From the NCBI RefSeq assembly GCF_048820935.1, contig NZ_JBMERD010000006.1, forward strand, positions 62,001 through 126,000: a DNA stretch of 64,000 nt, in the 5' to 3' direction. Each line of letters opens with the position of its first letter. Positions within the stretch are counted from its first letter, which is position 1. Position numbers and translations under genes: made by a program. Below, piece by piece: positions 9,232 through 18,014 of this stretch. Below the pieces are notes generated by a model. The model saw nothing but the letters and a program-made list of their open reading frames with translations, was not told the origin of the DNA and searched no databases. The DNA is from Algicoccus sp048820935. Its GTDB lineage: Bacteria; Pseudomonadota; Gammaproteobacteria; Burkholderiales; Burkholderiaceae_B.

Positions 9232-10377
9232 TCAGGAGGCAGACGGCTGCCAGGGCTTCGTCGTCACGGGCACACCCGAACGAATCTTCTGAAAACCTTC
9301 AACGACGACTTCATCGTTTGGCTCCAGACCATCCAAAATCAACATTTTGTCTTTGTAGCGATTACCTGCTGTCACAGGAATCATAATCGCGACACCATCA
9401 CGCACGACATAGAGATTTGACAATCCATTCGGCGCACGTTGCAATGCCTGAGGCGGAACAGCCAAGGCTTGCTCATCCACACCTTGCTCAATCTGAACGC
9501 GCACAAACATCCCTGGCAACAGAATATTGTCCGGGTTATTGATTTCGACGCGCAAGACCACTTGTCCAGTACCGGGATCAACAGTCACGCCCGTAAAGAG
9601 AAGCTTACCGGGCTGGCTGTAGACACTGCCATCTTCCAGTATCACATTCACTTGAGCATCTTCATCAGAGACTTTCTGCAGCTGACCGCTACTAAAGGCC
9701 CGGCGCAATTTAGCCAGAGCGCTGGTCGACTGAAAAACGTCCACGTAAACCGGATCCAATTGCTGTACCAATGCCATGGTCGTTGCCGTTGTGGCTTCAA
9801 CCAAGGCACCTTCTGTCACTAATGCTTGACCAACACGCCCATCAATTGGCGAAGTGACTTTCGTATAGTTCAGATTAATCTGTGCATTTTTTAAGGCTGC
9901 TTCTGCTGCCAGAATACTGGCTTTGCCTTGATTGGCTTGCGCAACTGCATCATCGTATTCTTGGCGACTCACCGCATTCACTTTAACCAACGGTGTGTAG
10001 CGTTTTGCTAATTGGTTGGCTGATTCTGCTTGTGCTTTAGCGCGTTCTAAATCGGCATGCGCTGCCTGATAAGCCGCCTCATAAGGCGCCGGATCAATTT
10101 CAAACAACAATTCGCCCGCTTTCACGTTCGAGCCTTGCGTAAATAAGATATTTTCCACAATACCCGTCACACGCGCTCTGACTTGTGCATCGCGCACCGC
10201 ATTGACACGACCTGGCAAATCGGCCACGATCACAGCACGCTCGGGCGTCACTTTCACGGTTGACACCAGTGGAGCTTGGCCTTGCATCGGCGCTTGCGCT
10301 TGATCACAAGCCGCCAGTGCCAAAGTCGTTGCACAGATGGCAATCAGACGGATGGGTTTCTCAAAAATGACACTCAT
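9232..10377 (-). CDS. RND efflux periplasmic adaptor lipoprotein (AcrA/MexA type)
   Basis: This membrane-fusion protein links the permease to the outer-membrane channel. The 381-residue sequence begins with a lipoprotein signal whose lipobox is LAAC near residue 24, so it is anchored in the inner membrane. Lipoyl/barrel-sandwich segments (VRARVTGIVENILFTQGSNVKAGELLFEID region), a coiled-coil hairpin (AHADLERAKAQAESANQLAKR region) and the TKVTSPIDGRVG return strand are visible, in the family order. It is the first gene of the three-gene efflux operon; a terminator-like hairpin at about 10410-10438 separates it from the upstream DUF4136 gene, so its own promoter should lie in the roughly 85 bases before the start. 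Confidence 0.95.
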   Translation of the reverse strand: MSVIFEKPIRLIAICATTLALAACDQAQAPMQGQAPLVSTVKVTPERAVIVADLPGRVNAVRDAQVRARVTGIVENILFTQGSNVKAGELLFEIDPAPYEAAYQAAHADLERAKAQAESANQLAKRYTPLVKVNAVSRQEYDDAVAQANQGKASILAAEAALKNAQINLNYTKVTSPIDGRVGQALVTEGALVEATTATTMALVQQLDPVYVDVFQSTSALAKLRRAFSSGQLQKVSDEDAQVNVILEDGSVYSQPGKLLFTGVTVDPGTGQVVLRVEINNPDNILLPGMFVRVQIEQGVDEQALAVPPQALQRAPNGLSNLYVVRDGVAIMIPVTAGNRYKDKMLILDGLEPNDEVVVEGFQKIRSGVPVTTKPWQPSAS

Positions 10378-10406
10378 TCAGTTATGTCCAGCTTTTCAAT
10401 AAAATT

Positions 10407-10438
10407 TAAAACCAAAAACCTGCGCTCAAAGCGCAGGT
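10407..10438 (-). terminator. Rho-independent terminator after the DUF4136 gene
   Basis: A 9-bp perfect stem with a 3-base loop (ACCTGCGCT / AGCGCAGGT, 10418-10438) is followed on the minus strand by a T-rich run. It sits 27 bases beyond the stop of the gene at 10465-11058 and isolates that gene from the efflux operon. Confidence 0.8.
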
Positions 10439-10464
10439 GTGAAATCAATCTCAACGATCAATCG

Positions 10465-11058
10465 CTACTTTTGTCGCATTAGGTCTGAACCCGCAAGAAA
10501 CGGATACTTGCTAAAGATATCAGCCACTAGTGGATCAATATAGGCGGCAGTGCGAGCTTGTGTTTCGTTGTCCAGAACCTGAGTCGCGACACCCTCCCAG
10601 ACCATTTGTTTTTTACGGGCATCAATCAAGTCAATATTGACCGCCCCTTCAGCGTATTGAACCATTTGAGGCTCAAAGTCATACCCAGGCCACGGTCCAT
10701 ACCAGCCCATGCGGTAACCATAGTAATTCGGTCCCCACGGCATCGGCGGTGGTGGCACATACGCTGTACGGGTTTGCACCTGCAATTGAAAGTTCACTAA
10801 CAAATCGGGCGATTTCGCGTCATACACGTAGCCCTTTTGTTCCATTTGCAACTGTGTTGCAGACTTTAAACGTTCTGTAACCAACGTGCTGTAGCCAGCC
10901 GTATCTGTTCCAAGTGGCTCAAAAAAACCAAAGGTCCGATAGTTTGCAAAGTCTGCTTTTGCATCAAAATCACTGTAAACAGTGGGTCCAGAAGCGCATG
11001 CACTCATGATCCCCAGCAATCCCAGGATCAAACCTAATCTCACGACACGAAGAATCAT
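10465..11058 (-). CDS. DUF4136 domain lipoprotein
   Basis: The 197-residue protein has a lipoprotein signal with lipobox SAC at about residue 20-22 and then the DUF4136 pattern: YSDFD-x-KADFANYRTFGF at the start, an aromatic/Pro-Gly rich middle (PPPPMPWGPNYYGYRMGWYGPWPG, about residues 100-125) and VNIDLIDARKKQMVWEGVATQ near residue 140. The domain is common in proteobacterial outer-membrane or periplasmic lipoproteins of unknown function. It is a single-gene unit closed by the hairpin at 10407-10438. I cannot assign a molecular role, and the neighbouring efflux operon may be coincidental. Confidence 0.85.
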   Translation of the reverse strand: MILRVVRLGLILGLLGIMSACASGPTVYSDFDAKADFANYRTFGFFEPLGTDTAGYSTLVTERLKSATQLQMEQKGYVYDAKSPDLLVNFQLQVQTRTAYVPPPPMPWGPNYYGYRMGWYGPWPGYDFEPQMVQYAEGAVNIDLIDARKKQMVWEGVATQVLDNETQARTAAYIDPLVADIFSKYPFLAGSDLMRQK

Positions 11059-11103
11059 GTCTGTTTCCTTACACGACAGTTAGTTGAGCCTTTGAGCAAT
11101 TTA

Positions 11104-12648
11104 TCACGAGCAAGCCTTCATTTCATCACGAATGATATTCTTCTGCACTTTACCCATGGCATTTCTAGGTAATGATGGGACTTGACAAATTTGTTTTGGC
11201 ACCTTGTAGTTTGCGAGTTGTTTTTTTAACTCACTTTGCATCGCATCCACATCCAGCGTTACACCCGGTCGCATCACAACGACAGCCGCCACCGCCTCAC
11301 CAAAGTCGTCATGAGGTACCCCGACAACTGCCGACTCTTCAACACCTTCAAACGTGTCGATCAGCAATTCGAGTTCTCGAGGATAAACGTTGTAACCACC
11401 CGTAATAATCAAATCTTTGCTGCGACCCACAATGGACAAATAAGCTGCGTTGACTGGCTCGCCATCAACGCCTGGACCGCCCCAGCAGCCCATATCGCCC
11501 GTTCTAAACCAGCCATCGGCTGTAAATTCTTCTTGTGTTTTTTCAGGCATTTCCCAATACCCTTTAAACACGTTCGCGCCCCGGACCTGGACATGTCCAA
11601 CCTCACCTTCTGTGCAAGGATTTTGGGCGTCATCCACTACCCGCACGTCAACACCAGGCAGCGGCATACCCACTGTTCCAGCTGTGCGTCTGTAATCCAC
11701 GGCTTGTTCGTATGGGTTCGAAGTAAGCATCCCAGTTTCACTCATGCCATAGCGTTCCAAGATCACATGACCTGATTTTTCTTGGAAACTTCGGAATGTT
11801 TCGGGCAATAATGGTGCCGATCCTGAGACAAAGAGTCTCATTTTTGGGACGACTTGCGCACTAAAGCGAGGTTCATTGAGTAAACGCACATAATAAGTTG
11901 GTACACCCATCATTATGGTTGATTCGGGCAACCAGCGCAAAGCTTGCTCAATATCCAGCTTCGGCAGCCAGACCATACAAGCACCTGCATGTAGCGCACC
12001 ATGACAGGCCACAAAAAGACCATGAATATGAAAAATCGGCAACATATGCAACAACACATCATCAGACTGCCACTGCCAGTATTCATGAAGTGTACGCGCA
12101 TTGGAGATTAAATTTCCATGCGTGAGCATCGCCCCTTTGCTACGACCCGTTGTGCCTGACGTGTAGAGAATTGCCGCCAAATCATCGGTTGCCGTCGCGA
12201 CATTTTCAAATGTTTCTGGCGCATCGACGCTGGCATCAATCAGGGAGCCTAATCCATTGGCATCCAGTGTTTTAACGTGTGCCACCCCAAGTTCAGTCGC
12301 GATAGGTTCGAGTTCTGCAAGCCTTTCCGGATCACACACAAACACAGCAGGCTTGGCATTGCCCAGAAAATAAGCCACTTCCGACGCGGTATACGCCGTG
12401 TTCAAAGGCACGTAAACCAAGCCAGCTCTCAAAGTGGCCAGATACAGCAACAAAGCCTGTACAGACTTCTCGACCTGAACAACAACGCGTGATTGAGGCT
12501 CTAGATTTAACTGATGCAGCCAGTGTGCCAATTTGGCAGAACCTGCCTCAATTTGGTCGTAAGTCCACTGAGTATCAGGTGTCTGAATCGCCACCTTATC
12601 TGGGGATTGCAAGAATCGATCGCTCAGAACGGTATACAAATTAGTCAT
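11104..12648 (-). CDS. matB: Malonyl-CoA synthetase (MatB-like acyl-CoA ligase)
   Basis: This ANL-superfamily ligase activates a free carboxylic acid with ATP and CoA; family resemblance points to malonate or methylmalonate. The 514 residues contain the AMP-binding P-loop LYTSGTTGRSKGAMLTHGNL near residue 162, the MatB-like block LPIFHIHGLFVA and PTYYVRLL, RYGMSETGM, the TGDMG hinge region and the C-terminal catalytic Lys in LPRNAMGKVQKN. The matched phrases are closer to Rhizobium MatB than to long-chain FadD. No malonyl-CoA decarboxylase gene is adjacent, so the pathway is inferred from the enzyme alone. Confidence 0.85.
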   Translation of the reverse strand: MTNLYTVLSDRFLQSPDKVAIQTPDTQWTYDQIEAGSAKLAHWLHQLNLEPQSRVVVQVEKSVQALLLYLATLRAGLVYVPLNTAYTASEVAYFLGNAKPAVFVCDPERLAELEPIATELGVAHVKTLDANGLGSLIDASVDAPETFENVATATDDLAAILYTSGTTGRSKGAMLTHGNLISNARTLHEYWQWQSDDVLLHMLPIFHIHGLFVACHGALHAGACMVWLPKLDIEQALRWLPESTIMMGVPTYYVRLLNEPRFSAQVVPKMRLFVSGSAPLLPETFRSFQEKSGHVILERYGMSETGMLTSNPYEQAVDYRRTAGTVGMPLPGVDVRVVDDAQNPCTEGEVGHVQVRGANVFKGYWEMPEKTQEEFTADGWFRTGDMGCWGGPGVDGEPVNAAYLSIVGRSKDLIITGGYNVYPRELELLIDTFEGVEESAVVGVPHDDFGEAVAAVVVMRPGVTLDVDAMQSELKKQLANYKVPKQICQVPSLPRNAMGKVQKNIIRDEMKACS

Positions 12649-12713
12649 CGTTTTTCCACAAATTTTCAGTCAATACGAATCAAACAGCTGATATCACCGG
12701 CAAATAAATGCGT

Positions 12714-13454
12714 TCAGGCTGGCACCATTTTACGTAAGCCGCGCACCCAACGGTTCGCAGGCAAACGATACTGACGTTCAATCACCTGGGCACGCAACAG
12801 CAATTCATCAATCGACAAGCCCGGGATACCTGATTTAAACGCCAAAACGATCTGATTGCCTTCCGGTGTCATCGGCAACAACAAAAACTGACCATCAAAC
12901 GCTTCATCAATGCGTAAAAGATTACGCTCGTAACTGTCATGCTCACCAAATAAGTTCACAGTCAGAATGCCATCTTCGGGCAACACACGAGCACAATTCT
13001 CATAAAACTCTAAGGAATCACAAACCGGTCCTTCTGCAAGCGCATCGTATAAATCCACCATCAAGATACGACTCGAGGCGTGATTCGCAGGGTCTGCAAC
13101 CCAATCCTGCGCATCAGCACACACCAGTTCAATTCGTTCATGTACTGGCAACCTGAAATACTGCAGACAGATCTGAATCACGCCGCCACTGCGTTCCACA
13201 ACGGTTTGTGGACAGTCAAAATGACGATAACAAAACCGTGTCAGCGATCCAGCACCCAAACCTAACTGAGTCAACCGATCATCGGAGTCTGGTTGCGCGT
13301 AAAGTAGCCAGCCCATCATCAGCTGTGTGTAAGTTAAAAACAAACGGTTCGGATGACGCACTTGCATTGCGCCCTGCACCCAAGGTGAATCAAAATGCAG
13401 GTATCGAATCCCACCTTCTTCAGATAACGTCGGCTCATCCATGACTGATACCAT
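12714..13454 (-). CDS. Spermidine-synthase-like methyltransferase-fold protein
   Basis: The protein of about 246 residues has the polyamine-synthase Rossmann core: TQLGLGAGSLTRFCYRHF (dcSAM/SAM binding), VERSGGVIQICLQYF, ELVCADAQDWV and the active-site region LMVDLYDALAEGP, in the order of SpeE. Such short homologues without the N-terminal tetramerisation domain are common in betaproteobacteria and are usually annotated only as spermidine-synthase-like. Substrate and product are not determined. The start is uncertain: ATG codons at 13454 and 13442 and a TTG at 13466 all lie in frame, and the GGAG at 13456-13459 is only 1 base from the 13454 start and further than usual from 13442. Confidence 0.75.
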   Translation of the reverse strand: MVSVMDEPTLSEEGGIRYLHFDSPWVQGAMQVRHPNRLFLTYTQLMMGWLLYAQPDSDDRLTQLGLGAGSLTRFCYRHFDCPQTVVERSGGVIQICLQYFRLPVHERIELVCADAQDWVADPANHASSRILMVDLYDALAEGPVCDSLEFYENCARVLPEDGILTVNLFGEHDSYERNLLRIDEAFDGQFLLLPMTPEGNQIVLAFKSGIPGLSIDELLLRAQVIERQYRLPANRWVRGLRKMVPA

Positions 13455-13538
13455 CACTCCAAACAAACACCCGCAACATACAAACTCCTCGTAAAATCAG
13501 CCATGACACACAAAACGCAGTCAATAGACACGCGCACG

Positions 13539-13567
13539 TTGTCATAATGCCACTCTGCAGTTATACT
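13539..13567 (+). promoter_or_regulatory. Sigma-70 promoter of rpmE2
   Basis: TTGTCA (13539-13544) and TATACT (13562-13567) are separated by exactly 17 bases, a near-consensus sigma-70 promoter. It predicts a transcript starting near 13574 with an untranslated leader of about 135 bases before the rpmE2 start. Confidence 0.7.
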
Positions 13568-13605
13568 AACAGGCTAAGCAGAATTGTCGGCCTGCATTTT
13601 GTCGC

Positions 13606-13632
13606 GCGCAATAAATATTGCGCTATCGCAAT
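13606..13632 (+). promoter_or_regulatory. Alternative hairpins in the rpmE2 leader
   Basis: GCGCAAT-AAAT-ATTGCGC (13606-13623) is a perfect 7-bp stem, and it shares its right arm with a second stem ATTGCG-CTAT-CGCAAT (13617-13632). The two cannot form together. They lie within the predicted 5' leader of rpmE2, where L31 genes are often autoregulated. The role is inferred. Confidence 0.35.
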
Positions 13633-13709
13633 GAGCACTTAAAAAGGTGGTTTTCAAGTTAACGCAGGCAGACCGCATTGGAACACCCAGACGAATACAC
13701 AAGGACATC

Positions 13710-13982
13710 ATGAAAGAAGGCATTCACCCCAACTACCGCGAAGTCGTGTTTATGGACCTGCAAACAGGCAATACGTTCATCACACGCTCCACATTGAACT
13801 CACGCGAAACCATCGAAATTGACGGCACAACCTACCCGCTGTTCAAGTGCGATGTGACTTCAGAATCACACCCTTTCTACACAGGTGCACAAACACGTAT
13901 CGTAGAAACTGGTCGCGTCGAAAAATTCCGTCAGCGTTTTGCGCGCACGGCTGGCCTTCGCAACAAAAAAAGCGACGCCTGA
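13710..13982 (+). CDS. rpmE2: 50S ribosomal protein L31 type B
   Basis: The 90-residue protein begins MKEGIHPNYREVVF and contains EIDGTTYPLFKCDVTSESHPFYTG, the signature of the L31 type B paralogue. It lacks the CxxC pair of the zinc-binding type A form, as expected for the zinc-independent version that replaces L31 under zinc limitation in many bacteria. The longer frame from 13647 has no family support, so the ATG at 13710 is preferred (AAGGA upstream). No Zur-type palindrome is obvious. It is followed by a strong terminator, so it is monocistronic. Confidence 0.95.
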   Translation: MKEGIHPNYREVVFMDLQTGNTFITRSTLNSRETIEIDGTTYPLFKCDVTSESHPFYTGAQTRIVETGRVEKFRQRFARTAGLRNKKSDA

Positions 13983-14014
13983 TCTTTTCGTACATTCTGG
14001 GCGTTCAGTCAATC

Positions 14015-14044
14015 AAAATGGGCAGCCCAAGCTGCCCATTTTTC
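14015..14044 (+). terminator. Rho-independent terminator of rpmE2
   Basis: A stem AAAATGGGCAGC / GCTGCCCATTTT with a CCAA loop is followed by T residues, 33 bases after the rpmE2 stop. Confidence 0.9.
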
Positions 14045-14102
14045 TGAATACCTCTCGATGAGTTTCTCTCCAACCACATTGCTGCTCTGATGGTACAACT
14101 TT

Positions 14103-15842
14103 GTGACATCACGCTCCTCATCCACACCGGCGCGATTGACCGCCCTTGCCACGACTCGATTGCCTCGCTGGGCACTGCTCACGCTCGTGGCCCTCTATCT
14201 GTTACTCGGGCTATTTGATCGGGATCCCTGGAAAAACGACGACGTCCTTGCATTGGCATCTGCCATCAGTGCAATCGAACTGGCTCCCAACGCTTGGTTA
14301 TTTCCACATCTAGGCAGCTTACCTTTCTTCGAAATCGGCCCTTGGACGAACTGGTTCAACGCATTTCTAATTAAGCTCTTCAGTCCGTTTGCCGACGCCA
14401 TCACAGCCGTGCGTTTAGGCTCATTATTCTGGATGGCCACCACACTCGGGGCGCTCTGGTATGCCGTTTATCTAGCTGGTCGACGTCCAGAATCACAACC
14501 CCTAGCCTTACCTTTTGGGGGCGAACCTAAAGAAGCGCAGTACGGTCAACTCCTGGCTGACATCAGTGTTCTTTTTCTAATTGGGACCGTTGGGATTGTT
14601 TTACGGACCCATGAAACATCGATCGCACCCGTCCTCATGGCTTGTCAGGCTCTGACACTGTTAGGTGCTTTACGATTACTCGACAAGCCACTACACGCAT
14701 TTGTTCTCATTTTTGCAGGCATCAGCATGGCGAGCCTAACGCTAGGTGCAGGAACTAGCCTTGCGCTCACGATCGGTGTGCTGCTCAGTCTCCTTGCTCG
14801 CCCCTTGCGCAAGAAATACCTCATTGCCATCCTGATTTGCATCATTAGTCTGATCCCTTTCGCACTATGGTGGTGGGCTGTGCAAGACGTGGACCCCAGA
14901 CTTGCACAGACTTGGTGGCAAACAAATGGCATCACCTGGGGTGTGGGACCCTTTATTCAACACTTGTATCCCCTACGGGATCTACCTTGGTTTGTCTGGC
15001 CCACATGGCCTTTGGCGATTGTGGCCATCTGGAATTGGCGCAAAAGTCTTTTTACCCCACATATCTGGATTCCAACAGCGTTCGTCTTGTCACAATCTGT
15101 CATTGTGCTCTTGCAGCGAGATCCGGGTGAAATGTATTACATCGCCATCACCATTCCAAGCGCCATGCTCGCGGCATTTTCAATTCCGACACTGCGCCGC
15201 GCACTAGTCAATGCACTCGACTGGTTTGCGCTGATGTATTTCTCAGTCATCGCCATCACAATCTGGTTAGGCTGGTTTGCTCAATCGACGGGTGAACCCG
15301 CACCAATCGCAGACAAGATCTCTCGACTAACCGTAGGTTACGACGATCAAATCGCCATCGGTGCCCTTGCGATGAGTGTCGTCGTCACATTCATCTGGAT
15401 CGGCATGATTGCTTGGCGTTTACGCTACCATCCCAAAGCAGCCTGGCGAGGTGCTTGGTTATGTGCAACCGGTCTGACATCCACATGGATTCTGTTTGTT
15501 TTTCTCTGGATGCCCACGATTGACTACGTGCGAAGCTATCGCCCAATGTCAGCTGAAATACAAACCATCCTCACCCAATTTCATGCACGCACTGGACAAA
15601 CACCATGTATTCAGGCATCTGGCATTAATGAGGGTGCACGTGCATCCCTATACGTCTTTAACCGAATTGATCTACCCAACGATCTGAGTTGCCCAATCAT
15701 GCTGCAACAAACCACTGCCGATCAACTTGAGAATGACTCAAACAGTCTCGCCCAACAAAACATCCAAGTGCTCTGGACGGGTTCTCGTGGCGCCGACTTG
15801 TATGATCGTTTTCGATTACTGCAACTCACCGATTTGCGATGA
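14103..15842 (+). CDS. ArnT/PMT-like membrane glycosyltransferase
   Basis: The 579-residue protein has about a dozen hydrophobic segments and the GT-C/PMT_2 hallmark: an acidic DRDPWKNDD in the first periplasmic loop (about residues 39-47) and a downstream GPWTNWFNAFLIKLFSP region. Family members transfer a sugar from an undecaprenyl-phosphate donor, for example onto lipid A or a surface glycan. The start used is the GTG at 14103 (MTSRSSSTPARL...). It is followed after 39 bases by the MATE gene on the same strand. Donor and acceptor cannot be told from the sequence. Confidence 0.75.
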   Translation: MTSRSSSTPARLTALATTRLPRWALLTLVALYLLLGLFDRDPWKNDDVLALASAISAIELAPNAWLFPHLGSLPFFEIGPWTNWFNAFLIKLFSPFADAITAVRLGSLFWMATTLGALWYAVYLAGRRPESQPLALPFGGEPKEAQYGQLLADISVLFLIGTVGIVLRTHETSIAPVLMACQALTLLGALRLLDKPLHAFVLIFAGISMASLTLGAGTSLALTIGVLLSLLARPLRKKYLIAILICIISLIPFALWWWAVQDVDPRLAQTWWQTNGITWGVGPFIQHLYPLRDLPWFVWPTWPLAIVAIWNWRKSLFTPHIWIPTAFVLSQSVIVLLQRDPGEMYYIAITIPSAMLAAFSIPTLRRALVNALDWFALMYFSVIAITIWLGWFAQSTGEPAPIADKISRLTVGYDDQIAIGALAMSVVVTFIWIGMIAWRLRYHPKAAWRGAWLCATGLTSTWILFVFLWMPTIDYVRSYRPMSAEIQTILTQFHARTGQTPCIQASGINEGARASLYVFNRIDLPNDLSCPIMLQQTTADQLENDSNSLAQQNIQVLWTGSRGADLYDRFRLLQLTDLR

Positions 15843-15881
15843 TCTCAAGCGCATATTTTGCGACTTTCAGGGGACTCCCAC

Positions 15882-17267
15882 GTGAGACGCATTCTTAAAC
15901 AAGCCTGGCCCATACTGATCACTCAGTGGGCCAGTATTGCATTTGGCGTTTTAGACACAACCATGACCGGACATGCCAGCGCGGTCGATCTTGCAGCCCT
16001 AGCCTTAGGCATCTCGATTTACATCACCATTTTTATTGGCTTGATGGGTGTGATGCATGCTTTGATCCCACTTCAAGCGCAAGCATTCGGCGCGAAGAAA
16101 TTCTCACAAATTGGCGAATACTGGAGTCAAGGCATCTGGGTTTCGATTATTTTGTCGAGCATAGGTGCATTAGCCTTAAGCTTTCCAGATGTGTATTTGT
16201 CCCTTTCAGGTGACATCGGTCCAGAAGTCCGTGAGCGACTCACGCAATATTTGCAACTGCTCATTCTAGGACTGCCTGCTGCTTTGATTTTTCGGACGGC
16301 GTATGCATTGGCCAATGCGGTTTCACGGCCACGCATGATCATGAACATCAACCTGCTTGGCGTGGCACTCAAGGCATTCTTTAACTGGGTCTTTATTTTT
16401 GGCCATCTGGGCGCACCCGCGATGGGGACACCGGGTGCTGCACTGGCCTCCTCGATCGTGTACTGGGTCAGTCTCATCGTTGCCTTAGTGTGGATGACGC
16501 GAACACCATTTTTTACACGCTTTGGTTTAGGACTGACTCGACCTGTTTTGAGCCGCATTTGGGAAATTCTAAGATTAGGTCTACCCATGGGTGCATCCTA
16601 CATGATCGAAGTCGGTGCCTTTACCTTCATGGCATTGATTGTGGCGCGAGAAGGCACATCCGTCACGGGTGCCCACCAAATCGTCTCAAACTTGGCTGCA
16701 CTAGGCTTTATGATGCCCTTGTCGCTCAGCATTGCCACATCTGCGCTGACGGCTCAGGCTATTGGTGCTCAACGTCTGAGAGAGGCTCAAAAGACAGGCT
16801 CATTCGGAATGCGAGTTGTTTTTGGGGGTGCAGTCCTCACCGCGATGGCATTTTATTTTGGGCGCGATTGGATTGTGGCTTTTTACACAGCAGATCCCGA
16901 CGTAGCCACCATTGCTTTATCACTCTTGGTGATTCTGCCTTGGTTTCATCTCATTGATGCCCTGCATTGTGTGAACGCGTACCTTTTACGCGCCTATAAA
17001 ATCGCCATGATGCCTTTATTGATTCAGGCATTCTCATTAACAGCAGTGGGTTTAATTGGCGGCTGGTTTTTGGGTTTTGGGCCCGGTCAGGCTTGGGTGC
17101 GCCCCTGGTTAATTCAGGTGTTCCCGAACGCACCCCCCGGCGCCGCCACGATGTGGATCATGGCATCAGTGGGCCTGTCACTCTCAAGTGCACTGTTGTT
17201 TAGCTGGTACCGTCACATGACACGAGTTCTTTTACGCACACATGCGTCTGACACCTCAAAACTCTGA
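15882..17267 (+). CDS. MATE family efflux protein (NorM-like)
   Basis: Twelve predicted membrane segments in two homologous halves, with the MATE phrases AWPILITQWASIAFGVLDTTMTGH at the start, the LIPLQAQAFGAKK block near residue 70 and LPMGASYMIEVGAFTFMALIVA opening the second half. Family members export cationic drugs or metabolites by Na+ or H+ antiport through the inner membrane. I use the GTG at 15882, which has AGGGGA about 8 bases before it; a TTG 24 bases upstream is in frame but has no ribosome site. It probably forms a pair with the glycosyltransferase gene before it. The first residues begin VRRILKQAW. Confidence 0.9.
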   Translation: MRRILKQAWPILITQWASIAFGVLDTTMTGHASAVDLAALALGISIYITIFIGLMGVMHALIPLQAQAFGAKKFSQIGEYWSQGIWVSIILSSIGALALSFPDVYLSLSGDIGPEVRERLTQYLQLLILGLPAALIFRTAYALANAVSRPRMIMNINLLGVALKAFFNWVFIFGHLGAPAMGTPGAALASSIVYWVSLIVALVWMTRTPFFTRFGLGLTRPVLSRIWEILRLGLPMGASYMIEVGAFTFMALIVAREGTSVTGAHQIVSNLAALGFMMPLSLSIATSALTAQAIGAQRLREAQKTGSFGMRVVFGGAVLTAMAFYFGRDWIVAFYTADPDVATIALSLLVILPWFHLIDALHCVNAYLLRAYKIAMMPLLIQAFSLTAVGLIGGWFLGFGPGQAWVRPWLIQVFPNAPPGAATMWIMASVGLSLSSALLFSWYRHMTRVLLRTHASDTSKL

Positions 17268-17294
17268 TCTCAGACGCATGACAACAACCTGTAG

Positions 17295-17864
17295 TTAAAC
17301 GTTAGACGCAGGTTCTGTACGAATAAAATGCTCGCGGTAATAACGCATTTCATCGATAGATTCGAGAATATCTGCCAGTGCCTCATGCACCGCTTTTTTC
17401 TCAAATCCTTTGAGCAACTCTGGACGCCAGCGTCTAGCCAGCTCCTTAATGGTGCTGACGTCAATGGTGCGGTAATGAAAGAATTGTTCCAACAATGGCA
17501 TATACAGAAACATAAATCGTCTATCTTGGCTCACCGTATTACCACACAAAGGTGAACAACCAGAAGGCACATGCTCAGACAAAAAATCAATCAGAATTTT
17601 CTCAGCCTCTGCTTCCGTCATGGTCGACGCACGCACACGTTCAATCAGACCAGACTTGCCATGTGTGGACTTATTCCAATTGTCCATAGCATCAAGAATC
17701 TCATCGGGCTGATGAATCGTTAGCACTGGTCCCTGAGCCACAACCGTTAAATCAGGCTCAGTCACCACGACAGCCACTTCAATAATGCGTTCTATGTTTG
17801 GATCCAGACCGGTCATTTCCATGTCGAGCCAAACTAATCGTTGTTCATTCACAGCCAACAGCAC
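17295..17864 (-). CDS. orn: Oligoribonuclease
   Basis: Orn is the 3'-5' exoribonuclease that finishes RNA decay by hydrolysing di- to pentanucleotides, including pGpG from c-di-GMP turnover. The 189-residue protein shows the DEDDh exonuclease motifs: LVWLDMEMTGLD, HGKSGLIERVR, CGNTVSQDRRFM and the final KKAVHEALADILESI. The N-terminal start is ambiguous between a GTG at 17864, a TTG at 17858 (GAGG 7 bases before) and a GTG at 17852. It is divergent from the M48 peptidase gene. The order orn / M48 / rsgA is usual in Burkholderiales. Confidence 0.95.
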   Translation of the reverse strand: MLLAVNEQRLVWLDMEMTGLDPNIERIIEVAVVVTEPDLTVVAQGPVLTIHQPDEILDAMDNWNKSTHGKSGLIERVRASTMTEAEAEKILIDFLSEHVPSGCSPLCGNTVSQDRRFMFLYMPLLEQFFHYRTIDVSTIKELARRWRPELLKGFEKKAVHEALADILESIDEMRYYREHFIRTEPASNV

Positions 17865-18014
17865 ACCTCTTTCTATTTATTCGAAACTTGCTAACCTATA
17901 ATCCCAACCTGTTGAACTTACGTCCATGACGTCATTGAGTCACCTAAACCGTCACTCGTCTCGTCAACCAAGTACTCTGGTGGAATTCCAATTCACTTTC
18001 ATTCTCTCACACTG

